DNA from: Undibacterium sp.
Lineage (GTDB): Bacteria; Pseudomonadota; Gammaproteobacteria; Burkholderiales; Burkholderiaceae_D
NCBI GenBank assembly: GCA_019752975.1
Contig: JAIELM010000567.1
Span: forward strand, 1 to 6,735
Direction: 5' to 3'
DNA length: 6,735 bases
Under the pieces are notes generated by a model. The model did no database searches. It worked only from the letters and a program-made list of their open reading frames with translations, and was not told the origin of the DNA. Of the stretch, positions 1 to 6,602 are shown piece by piece. The number at the start of each line of letters is the position of its first letter. Within the stretch, counting starts at the first letter, position 1. A program made the translations under genes and the position numbers.

Positions 1-399
1 CTCTTCGTCATGGGGGCCTATATTGTTGCGTTATCGAATCAGCAGATTGAACTTGGCGTGTTTGCCGCTCGGATGCTGTATGTGTGCTTGGTACTGCTGA
101 TCACAGTCGCTTTTTTGCGCTTCAGCTTAAGAAGAAAGAAGAACTTTCTTGATGACGCTTTCGGTTCCTCGTTTAGACGGTGGGAGGTTATCGCTAATTT
201 TACTTTCTCAATGCTCGGTGGTGCGGTGGTGGTGCTCTGGGTGATGATCAATGATCTCACTACGACAACGTGGGCAGGTCAGCTCAGTATTGCTGTGGCG
301 CTCGGTGTCGTGACTCAAACCTTGTTGGTCTATTTAACGCTCAATTCTCGCTTTAAACAAGCGATGGGGAACCACGTACCAGCAGGAATTAACATTTAA
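1..399 (+). CDS. Hypothetical multi-pass membrane protein, 3' part
   Basis: The frame is open to the left edge, so this is probably the C-terminal part of a longer gene; an internal ATG lies at position 10. Numbering from that ATG, three strongly hydrophobic stretches are visible at about residues 18-38, 60-81 and 90-110. The residues before them (LFVMGAYIVAL) look like the end of another membrane helix cut by the window edge. A basic cluster, RRKK, follows the first complete helix. By the positive-inside rule this puts that loop and the C-terminus in the cytoplasm, with the short NDLTTTT loop outside. I recognise no family and see no catalytic motif. The stop lies 51 bases before the serine hydrolase start with no terminator between, so the two may be co-transcribed. 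That the reading frame is real is fairly certain; its function is unknown. Confidence 0.7.
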   Translation, partial: LFVMGAYIVALSNQQIELGVFAARMLYVCLVLLITVAFLRFSLRRKKNFLDDAFGSSFRRWEVIANFTFSMLGGAVVVLWVMINDLTTTTWAGQLSIAVALGVVTQTLLVYLTLNSRFKQAMGNHVPAGINI

Positions 400-440
400 A
401 AAAACCACTCCAGATTACGCCCAAGTTCAACAATTAAACA

Positions 441-446
441 AAGGAA
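441..446 (+). promoter_or_regulatory. Ribosome binding site of the serine hydrolase gene
   Basis: AAGGAA lies 4 bases before the ATG at 451, inside an A-rich leader. It is the clearest Shine-Dalgarno-like match near this start and supports 451, whose product begins with a good signal peptide. Confidence 0.6.
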
Positions 447-450
447 AATC

Positions 451-2220
451 ATGATCAATCATGTCAACAAACTCGTCTTAAAAGTATCCATCCTTGCGCT
501 CCTAGGGACTTTAACGCCAGTGCATGCCACCCCTACCAAAGACAGTAAGCAAAAACAATTAACTTCAGCATCGAAGTCGACTGCTGGCGCTGCGATCAGT
601 GACGCACAAGTGAAGCAAATATTAGAACAACGCATTGATTTATGGCAGCGCGGTGTGGGTGTGGTCGTAGGAATTATTGATGCACGTGGCAGCCGTTTTA
701 TCTCGCATGGCAAGTTTGATCAAGCCAGTGATGTTCTGGTTGATCCAAATTCTGTATTTGAAATCGGCTCGGTTACCAAAGTGTTTACATCTCTTCTCCT
801 GGCAGACATGGCGCAGCGTGGAGAGGTCGCGCTGACGGATCCAATTTCGAACTATTTACCCAGTGGTATCAAGCTCCCAATGAGAGATGGTAAGCCGATT
901 CGCTTAATTGATCTCGCCAATCATACTTCGGGTTTGCCACGCTTACCGAGTAATCTCGCTCCTGCCGATCCCACGAATCCTTATGCCGATTACAGCCTCG
1001 AACAACTCTTGAACTTTTTGTCCACTTATGAGTTACCACGAAATAGTGGCGAGAAGTACGAGTATTCTAATTTGGGCGTGGGCATACTTGGTCAAGTCCT
1101 AGCGATGCGTGCGGGCAGCGATTTTGAGACCCTGATAAAGACCAGAATTACCGAAACTTTAGGAATGAAGAGTACCACAGTGACACTCGATAAAGATCTG
1201 CAATCCCGTATGACCGTCGGTCACAATGAGTCACTAAAAGCGGTCCCTAATTGGGATCTTCCGACTTTAGCCGGTGCGGGTGCTTTGCGCTCGGATGCAA
1301 AGGATATGCTTAAATTTGTTGGGGCACATTTGGGTTTGCTGAAGTCAAGTTTGAAACCTGCGATGAACACGATGTTAGCCCAATTCACGCCCACCGAAAA
1401 TCCGAATGTCACTATCGGCTTAGGTTGGCACAAATTGACAGCACGAGGTGCCAGTATCATTGAACACAACGGTGGCACGGGCGGATTTCGCAGTTTTGTG
1501 GGCTTTAATCCAGCCAGTAAAGTGGGTGTAGTGGTGCTCTCAAATACGGGGAACGAGGGGATGGATGATATTGGTCGCCACATACTCGACGTCCGTTTTG
1601 AATTGATTGAACAACCAAAGGCTCGCACCAAAAATATCAAAATTTCGATTGATCCAAACACACTTGAGAGTTTCGTCGGGCAATACGAACTGATGCCAAG
1701 TTTTGTACTGACCGTGAGTCGTGAGGGTGATAAATTGTTTGTGCAAGCAACTGGTCAGGGAAGAGGTGAAGTACATGCGAAAGGGGCGCGTGATTTTTTC
1801 TCCAATGATGTGGATGCCTCGGTGAGTTTTGATCCCGATGTGAATGGAAAAGCACCGAGTTTGGTCCTTCATCAAGCAGGACGGGACATGAAAGCGATGC
1901 GAGTTGAAGAAAAAGCTGCGACCATAGCCGAGCCTGAAAGTAAAAGCGAGACTCTGGTTTCTGCGGACATTCTGGATCAGTACGTGGGTAATTACGCGCT
2001 TGCACCCAATTTCATTTTGAGTTTAACGCGTGATGGAGAGAAGTTTTATGCCCAAGCGACCAATCAACCCAAGTTTGAACTTTTTGCGAAAGATGCAAAA
2101 AATTTCTACCTGAAAGTCGTCGATGCACAAATCAAAATCGACACCGACGCAAGCGGTCATGGGATAAGTTTGACGCTGTTTCAAGGTGGCGCTGCTATGC
2201 CTGCCAAGCGTATAAACTAA
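451..2220 (+). CDS. Secreted serine hydrolase (beta-lactamase/PBP fold, PF00144) with two C-terminal DUF3471-like domains
   Basis: This 589-residue protein begins with a Sec signal peptide: basic start, hydrophobic core at about 8-22, and likely cleavage after VHA (residue 26). There is no lipobox, so it is probably a soluble periplasmic or secreted enzyme. The hydrolase domain spans about 55-385. All three family motifs are present: S107-V-T-K110 (nucleophile Ser-107 and Lys-110), Y205-S-N207, and H339-N-G341 followed by GTGG in place of KTG. These proteins are serine peptidases, esterases or penicillin-binding-protein-like enzymes, and the substrate cannot be read from the motifs. Two DUF3471-like beta domains follow, at about 405-485 and 508-588, joined by a charged linker. 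The family usually carries one such domain or none. A true resistance beta-lactamase is unlikely given the HxG motif and the extra domains. The next gene starts 221 bases later, so this gene is probably not in the signalling operon. Confidence 0.93.
   Translation: MINHVNKLVLKVSILALLGTLTPVHATPTKDSKQKQLTSASKSTAGAAISDAQVKQILEQRIDLWQRGVGVVVGIIDARGSRFISHGKFDQASDVLVDPNSVFEIGSVTKVFTSLLLADMAQRGEVALTDPISNYLPSGIKLPMRDGKPIRLIDLANHTSGLPRLPSNLAPADPTNPYADYSLEQLLNFLSTYELPRNSGEKYEYSNLGVGILGQVLAMRAGSDFETLIKTRITETLGMKSTTVTLDKDLQSRMTVGHNESLKAVPNWDLPTLAGAGALRSDAKDMLKFVGAHLGLLKSSLKPAMNTMLAQFTPTENPNVTIGLGWHKLTARGASIIEHNGGTGGFRSFVGFNPASKVGVVVLSNTGNEGMDDIGRHILDVRFELIEQPKARTKNIKISIDPNTLESFVGQYELMPSFVLTVSREGDKLFVQATGQGRGEVHAKGARDFFSNDVDASVSFDPDVNGKAPSLVLHQAGRDMKAMRVEEKAATIAEPESKSETLVSADILDQYVGNYALAPNFILSLTRDGEKFYAQATNQPKFELFAKDAKNFYLKVVDAQIKIDTDASGHGISLTLFQGGAAMPAKRIN
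1663..2214 (+). repeat. Tandem duplication of the C-terminal DUF3471-like domain
   Basis: Residues 405-485 (1663-1905) and 508-588 (1972-2214) of the serine hydrolase align without gaps over 81 positions. By hand count 34 are identical, and many of the rest are conservative. Shared marks include VG-x-Y near the start, P-x-F-x-L, R-x-G-x-K, QAT, and VDA followed by D-x-D and a closing S-L-x-L. The copies sit 103 residues apart. They have diverged clearly, so the duplication is not recent. What the domain binds is not known to me. Confidence 0.8.
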
Positions 2221-2283
2221 CACTGGATGCCTCTGGCGGATTAAGGTATTTAGTATAAGTAATGCCCAAATAGGTAAAAGTAC

Positions 2284-2312
2284 TTGTCAAAGTCATGGAA
2301 TTGCGCAAGAAT
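2284..2312 (+). promoter_or_regulatory. Possible sigma-70 promoter for the kinase-regulator operon
   Basis: TTGTCA at 2284-2289 matches the -35 consensus at 5 of 6 bases. AAGAAT at 2307-2312 matches the -10 consensus at 4 of 6, with a 17-base spacer. It would give a leader of roughly 120 bases. The -10 match is poor and the region is AT-rich, so this is a weak candidate. I saw no better pair in the 2221-2441 gap. Confidence 0.22.
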
Positions 2313-2318
2313 TTTATT

Positions 2319-2335
2319 ATGAAATACCATTTCAT
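2319..2335. repeat. Perfect 7-base dyad upstream of the sensor kinase
   Basis: ATGAAAT and ATTTCAT flank a 3-base centre (ACC). The dyad lies just downstream of the possible -10 box at 2307-2312 and about 107 bases before the kinase ATG. It could be an operator or a weak hairpin. The stem is AT-rich and no T-tract follows on either strand, so a terminator is unlikely. The rest of the 2221-2441 gap holds no gene I can support. Confidence 0.35.
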
Positions 2336-2441
2336 GAAAAAAACATCGTAAAAAAATGGTTAATGCTAATACGCGATTGACGTGCAGCCTTAACTCCTTA
2401 ATCAGCGATATCTGATCTTCAAGCGTCAATTGAACCTAATC

Positions 2442-3950
2442 ATGATTGAATTTCTGAATCAATTTTTTTCAACCGATGGCTTCATGCCGCATGGGCACTG
2501 TTATTTATGGACGCCATCCTTACTTTGGACCTACGTAGTGTCCGACGCCGTCATTGCTTTATCTTATTTTTCAATTCCTTTTGCGCTGATGTATTTCCTG
2601 AACAAGCGTCGTGACATTCCTTTCAATTGGATCATCGTTATGTTTGCGGCGTTTATTCTTTCCTGTGGAATTACGCATCTCATCTCCATTTTGACTATTT
2701 GGCATCCCGTTTATGGCTTAGACGCTAGCGCAAAAGCCGTTACCGCCTTGATGTCCGTGCTGACGGCCGTCATGTTATGGCCACTGATTCCACTACTGCT
2801 TAAAGTGCCAAATATAAAACAACTACAAGCCTTAAATGCGCAATTACAAATTGATGTAGCGGCGCGAAAACAGTCCGAGCTCAAGTTGCTTGAGCTTAAT
2901 AAAAATTTTGAGCAGCAGTTAGCACTACGTACCGAAGCCCTGCTTAAAGAAGGGAAGCGCTTACGGCAAGTGGTCGATTCCGCGCCCAACGCCATGGTCA
3001 TGATTAATCCCAGTGGTGAGATTAAGATGGTTAATACACAAACGGAACGAGTCTTTGGTTATGCGCGGGAAGAGTTATTAGGCCAGTCGATTGAGATGTT
3101 GGTACCTGAGCGCTATCGGCATCATCATCCCACTTTGCGCAGTTCTTTTTTTGCCGACCCAAATTCACGCCCCATGGGTAAAGGACGCGATTTATTTGGA
3201 CGCCGTAAAGATGGCAGCGAGTTCCCAATCGAGATCGGCCTAAACCCGATTGACACCGATGAAGGTATTAAAGTCTTGTCTGCTATTGTGGATATTTCAG
3301 AGCGGAAAGCGAAAGAAATAAAAATTGAAGCGGCACTGGTTGAAAAAAATATTTTGTTGGGTGAAATTCATCATCGCGTTAAAAATAATTTACAGATCAT
3401 TCACAGTCTCTTGGATTTGCAATCCACCCGTGTTGAGGATCAGAAGATTCTGGATATCTTGCGCGATAGCCAAAATCGTATTCGCTCTATGGCCATCATT
3501 CACCAAACTCTGTATCAAGCCAATGATTTTGTTAATGTTAATTTTGCAACCGTGTTGGAATATTTGGTGCCTGCCATTGCAGAAACTTATAGTCTGAAAC
3601 GGGATAGCGTTACCTTTTTTCTCAATGCATTTAAGGTATTTATCCCCATTAATTTGGCCATTCCTTGCGGCCTCATCGTGAACGAATTAATTGCCAATGC
3701 CTTAAAACACGCTTTTACTGACAGAGAATATGGCACGATTACTGTAGCGCTCACCCAACAAGGTCAGCAAATAACACTCTCGGTTAGCGATAATGGTGTC
3801 GGTATTGCTGCCGACATTGATATAGAAAACCATACAAGCTTAGGTCTGCAATTAGTGTACTTATTAGCCGACCAATTACATGCCACATTAACGATTACGA
3901 GAAGAAACCCAACTTGCTTTGCACTGGTATTTTCAGCCAATACTTCATAA
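2442..3950 (+). CDS. Ethylene-receptor-like sensor histidine kinase (EBD-PAS-HisKA_2-HATPase)
   Basis: This 502-residue membrane kinase has three helices at about 29-52, 61-84 and 94-120. They match the ethylene-binding domain of plant ETR1 and cyanobacterial Etr1. Against ETR1 recalled from memory, D35, Y42, I45, P46, I72, C75 and H79 fall at a constant offset of 10 from D25, Y32, I35, P36, I62, C65 and H69, and K98 matches K91 after a 3-residue shorter loop. C75 and H79 correspond to the Cu(I) ligands. A coiled-coil linker (about 125-172) leads to a PAS domain (about 172-290). The HisKA_2 box HHRVKNN at 310-316 carries the likely phospho-acceptor His-311. The ATPase has N-box N414 and N419, G1 box D450-N-G-V-G and G2 box around G468. 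There is no GAF or receiver domain, unlike ETR1. I chose ATG 2442 over an in-frame TTG at 2430 because it fits the family start; neither has a clear ribosome binding site. The likely partner is the regulator 10 bases downstream. The ligand is inferred. Confidence 0.93.
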   Translation: MIEFLNQFFSTDGFMPHGHCYLWTPSLLWTYVVSDAVIALSYFSIPFALMYFLNKRRDIPFNWIIVMFAAFILSCGITHLISILTIWHPVYGLDASAKAVTALMSVLTAVMLWPLIPLLLKVPNIKQLQALNAQLQIDVAARKQSELKLLELNKNFEQQLALRTEALLKEGKRLRQVVDSAPNAMVMINPSGEIKMVNTQTERVFGYAREELLGQSIEMLVPERYRHHHPTLRSSFFADPNSRPMGKGRDLFGRRKDGSEFPIEIGLNPIDTDEGIKVLSAIVDISERKAKEIKIEAALVEKNILLGEIHHRVKNNLQIIHSLLDLQSTRVEDQKILDILRDSQNRIRSMAIIHQTLYQANDFVNVNFATVLEYLVPAIAETYSLKRDSVTFFLNAFKVFIPINLAIPCGLIVNELIANALKHAFTDREYGTITVALTQQGQQITLSVSDNGVGIAADIDIENHTSLGLQLVYLLADQLHATLTITRRNPTCFALVFSANTS

Positions 3951-3960
3951 TGGAAACTGT

Positions 3961-6423
3961 ATGTCACCCAAAATAGGTATCGTGGAAGACGAACGCATTG
4001 TGGCGTTTAATTTGCAGCAACGCTTAACTAAGTTGGGTTATCACGTGGTATTCATTGCCGCAAGTGGTGAGCAAGCTCTGCAAAAAATATCACAAGACAG
4101 ACCTGACTTGATGTTAATGGATATTCATATTGAGGGTGCTATCGATGGTATTGAAACAGCGACGATCATTTCAAAAGAATTCAAATTACCGATTATTTAC
4201 CTGACCGCTTATTCGGAGGAATCGACTCTCGTTCGCGCTCGTGAAACGCGCCCTTACGGTTATTTATTAAAACCATTTTCTGAGCGCGAATTGCACGCCA
4301 CCATACAAATGGCGATGGAACGTTATCAAATTGAAGCCGCCCTCAACCGAAGTGAAACGCGCTTGCGGCTCGCGCTTTCAGCCGCCGATATGACCGATTG
4401 GGAATTGAAAAAAGAATGCGACAAAAAAGAAATGTTGTATGCCAGTCAGGCGGAACACATTTTGGGTTATCACCAAAATGTGTTTGACGGTACCCGCGAA
4501 GAATTCTTGTTATTGGTGATTGAAAATGATCGCGCCCACGTTAACCAGGTTATCACCGACAGCATCCATACCGGCGGCACGTGCGATGTAGAATTTCGCA
4601 TCGACCCGGTGAAAAAATCACAGCGATGGATGCGATTACAAGGTAAATTATTTAGCGAAAACAATAGTCTAGCCATTCATCTAGTGGGCATTATTCAAGA
4701 TATCACCGAGCGAAAATCGGCAGAGCACAATTTAAAACAAACAGCGACTGTGTTTGAAGCACTACAAGACGGTATTTTGATTTTGGATGTAAAGGGTTGC
4801 ATTATTTATTGTAACGACAGCTTTATCAAAATGACCGACCTTGATCTCGCCCAATTACTGACACATTTCCCCTATTTTTTAACAGAAAGTGCCATGCGAG
4901 CAGAGTATTTTCAAGAGCTAAACCATCTATTCGTGCAGGGAGGCACGTGGCGCCACGAATTAAATATTGCTCGCAAAAATGGTGATTTATTTCCAGTACA
5001 AGTCACGATTGCATCGGTAGACGTTGTCGCAGATAGTACGCACGACAATCTATCGCGCTATGTATTAGTGGTCACTGATTTAACGGAAATACGCCGCGTT
5101 GAACAACAATTAAAATATTTAGCGCATCATGACCCGCTCACCAATTTACCCAATCGTTTATTAACACTTGAACGCTCAAACCAGGCCATTGCTCGGGCTA
5201 AACGTAATGCTGAGCGCGTCGCCTTATTGTTTGTGGATCTCGATCATTTTAAATGGGTGAATGATTCGTTTGGTCACAGCGTAGGTGATGAATTACTTCA
5301 AAATCTAACGGAAAAAATGAAACAGTGTTTACGCAGCGATGACACCATTGGGCGCTTAGGCGGCGATGAATTTTTAATTGTGTTAGACCCCTGTGGCACC
5401 GAACAATCCATAGTCATAGTGCTCAATAAATTAAGAGACGCTGTGTCAGCCCCACTCATGCTAGACGGCCACACAATGGAAATATCTTGTAGCATTGGGG
5501 TGAGTTTATACCCCGATGACGGACAATCGAGCGAAGCCCTAATTCGTGCAGCCGATACCGCCATGTATTCCGCCAAAATCAATGGTCGCAATTGTTTTGA
5601 ATTTTGCACACCCATGATGATGGACAGGGCTGTACGTTATATGGCACTCAATCATGATCTGCATCGTGGCTTTATCAACGGCGAACTCTGTTTATATTAC
5701 CAACCACAAATCTCGCTTCACACCAACAAAGTGATTGGTGTAGAAGCCTTAATTCGCTGGCAGCACCCTGAAAAAGGCTTGCTCTACCCGCAGGATATTA
5801 TTCCTATCGCAGAAGACAACGGCTTAATCATTGATATTGGCGAATGGGTGATTAAAGAAGCCTGCAGTCAAATGCTGAAGTGGGAAAGCCAAGGCATAAG
5901 CTCCCTGCGGATGGCCGTAAATGTGTCCGCATTACAAGTACTCAAACCTAATTTTGCCACTGTGGTGAGCGATATTTTACAAAAAAGTAAAATAAACCTC
6001 TCACTGTTTGAAATTGAAATCACTGAAAGCGTTTTGCAGCACCATGAAAGCTGCGTGAAATCACTTGAAGCGCTGCGCAATCTTGGAATTAGTATTGCAA
6101 TAGATGATTTTGGCACGGGCTATTCGTGCTTAAGCTCGTTAAAGCTTTTGCCCATCGATCGGTTGAAAATTGATAAATCATTTATTCAAAAAATTCACTC
6201 CGATAAAAATGATGTGGCATTGACAGAAATGATTATCGATATCGCGCGAAAATTAAATTTACAAGTAATCGCCGAAGGCGTGGAAACAGAGACACAATTC
6301 CATTTGTTAAAACAATATGCTTGCAATGAAGCCCAAGGTTATTTCATCTCCAAACCGATTCCAGAAGATGTCATAACACGCCACCTTAACACCACGCTCG
6401 ACTACAGGAGATGGACAGTCTAA
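3961..6423 (+). CDS. Response regulator with REC-PAS-PAS-GGDEF-EAL domains, cyclic-di-GMP turnover
   Basis: This is an 820-residue cytoplasmic protein without membrane segments. The receiver (about 3-120) has acidic E9/D10, phospho-acceptor D54, T82 and K104. Two PAS domains follow (about 130-252 and 260-378), each closing with a PAC-like D-I/L-T-E stretch. The GGDEF domain (about 384-548) has an intact G467-G-D-E-F471, and R458-S-D-D461 exactly five residues upstream, which is the inhibitory product-binding I-site. The EAL domain (about 560-812) keeps E595-A-L, N654, E686, D715-D716, K736 and E772. Both activities therefore look possible: diguanylate cyclase (2 GTP to cyclic-di-GMP) and phosphodiesterase (to pGpG). 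Many such tandem proteins act mainly as phosphodiesterases. ATG 3961 was chosen over a TTG at 3919 that lies inside the kinase gene; the family start is S-P-K-I-G-I-V-E-D. A weak GGA site lies 6 bases before it. The kinase stop is 10 bases upstream, indicating co-transcription and a cognate pair. Confidence 0.95.
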   Translation: MSPKIGIVEDERIVAFNLQQRLTKLGYHVVFIAASGEQALQKISQDRPDLMLMDIHIEGAIDGIETATIISKEFKLPIIYLTAYSEESTLVRARETRPYGYLLKPFSERELHATIQMAMERYQIEAALNRSETRLRLALSAADMTDWELKKECDKKEMLYASQAEHILGYHQNVFDGTREEFLLLVIENDRAHVNQVITDSIHTGGTCDVEFRIDPVKKSQRWMRLQGKLFSENNSLAIHLVGIIQDITERKSAEHNLKQTATVFEALQDGILILDVKGCIIYCNDSFIKMTDLDLAQLLTHFPYFLTESAMRAEYFQELNHLFVQGGTWRHELNIARKNGDLFPVQVTIASVDVVADSTHDNLSRYVLVVTDLTEIRRVEQQLKYLAHHDPLTNLPNRLLTLERSNQAIARAKRNAERVALLFVDLDHFKWVNDSFGHSVGDELLQNLTEKMKQCLRSDDTIGRLGGDEFLIVLDPCGTEQSIVIVLNKLRDAVSAPLMLDGHTMEISCSIGVSLYPDDGQSSEALIRAADTAMYSAKINGRNCFEFCTPMMMDRAVRYMALNHDLHRGFINGELCLYYQPQISLHTNKVIGVEALIRWQHPEKGLLYPQDIIPIAEDNGLIIDIGEWVIKEACSQMLKWESQGISSLRMAVNVSALQVLKPNFATVVSDILQKSKINLSLFEIEITESVLQHHESCVKSLEALRNLGISIAIDDFGTGYSCLSSLKLLPIDRLKIDKSFIQKIHSDKNDVALTEMIIDIARKLNLQVIAEGVETETQFHLLKQYACNEAQGYFISKPIPEDVITRHLNTTLDYRRWTV

Positions 6424-6427
6424 ATAG

Positions 6428-6449
6428 GGTAGAACTAAACGGTTCTATT
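6428..6449 (+). terminator. Hairpin just after the regulator stop, possible weak terminator
   Basis: TAGAAC (6430-6435) and GTTCTA (6442-6447) pair perfectly around a 6-base loop, and two G-U pairs can lengthen the stem to 8. It begins 5 bases after the stop codon, where an operon terminator is expected. The tail is TTGCATTGAC rather than a T-run, so intrinsic termination would be weak. Confidence 0.3.
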
Positions 6450-6483
6450 GCATTGACTATCAATTGAATTACCGTACCAACAG

Positions 6484-6523
6484 ATTCACTTATTTCAGGT
6501 GTGGGTTAATAATAGAAGTGAAT
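6484..6523. repeat. 8-base inverted repeat in the gap before the DUF1801 gene, bracketing a possible promoter
   Basis: ATTCACTT (6484-6491) is perfectly complementary to AAGTGAAT (6516-6523) across 24 bases. Between them, TTCACT at 6485-6490 and AATAAT at 6508-6513 form a possible -35/-10 pair with a 17-base spacer (4 of 6 and 5 of 6 matches). The arrangement could be an operator around a promoter for the next gene, or an RNA stem. Both readings are weak. Confidence 0.25.
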
Positions 6524-6539
6524 TAAATCTTGTATTCAA

Positions 6540-6569
6540 GAGAGATTGCATAAAGTCTTGCCGTCTCTC
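6540..6569. repeat. 6-base inverted repeat in the leader of the DUF1801 gene
   Basis: GAGAGA (6540-6545) pairs with TCTCTC (6564-6569) over an 18-base loop, followed by ATTTTGG. The loop is large and the T-run short, so this is a poor terminator candidate. It could equally be leader structure or chance. Confidence 0.2.
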
Positions 6570-6584
6570 ATTTTGGACCTTAAG

Positions 6585-6591
6585 TAAGGAG
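6585..6591 (+). promoter_or_regulatory. Ribosome binding site of the DUF1801 gene
   Basis: TAAGGAG is the strongest Shine-Dalgarno match in the window. It lies 11 bases before the ATG at 6603, slightly longer than usual, and a second purine run (GAGGG, 6591-6595) sits nearer. Together with the family-typical N-terminus it fixes this start. Confidence 0.6.
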
Positions 6592-6602
6592 AGGGCGATT
6601 TA

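Noticed and set aside
10..399. Complete 129-residue protein starting at ATG 10
   Set aside because: The frame is open to the window edge, the preceding residues continue a hydrophobic helix, and too little upstream sequence is visible to judge a ribosome binding site. A partial gene is more likely.
450..463. Dyad CATGAT-CA-ATCATG over the start codon of the serine hydrolase
   Set aside because: The 2-base centre is too tight for an RNA hairpin of this length, and half of it is coding sequence. It is most likely chance from repeated ATG/CAT triplets.
1221..2005. Long minus-strand open frames opposite the serine hydrolase (1221-1661, 1540-1875, 1637-2005)
   Set aside because: They lie wholly inside a strongly supported + strand gene with signal peptide, catalytic motifs and domain repeats. 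Their translations are Cys-, Ser- and Pro-rich with no recognisable motif.
451..2220. Antibiotic-resistance class C beta-lactamase
   Set aside because: The third motif is HNG rather than KTG and the protein carries two accessory C-terminal domains. It fits the broad PF00144 hydrolase family better than AmpC enzymes.
2319..2345. Intrinsic terminator after the serine hydrolase
   Set aside because: The stem is made of AT-rich pairs and is followed by an A-run, not a T-run, on the + strand. Read on the minus strand it is followed by AATAAAA, also not a T-run.
3325..3597. A 90-residue + strand open frame inside the kinase gene in another frame
   Set aside because: It overlaps the HisKA_2 region, whose own frame carries the conserved phospho-acceptor box. 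The alternative product shows no family features.
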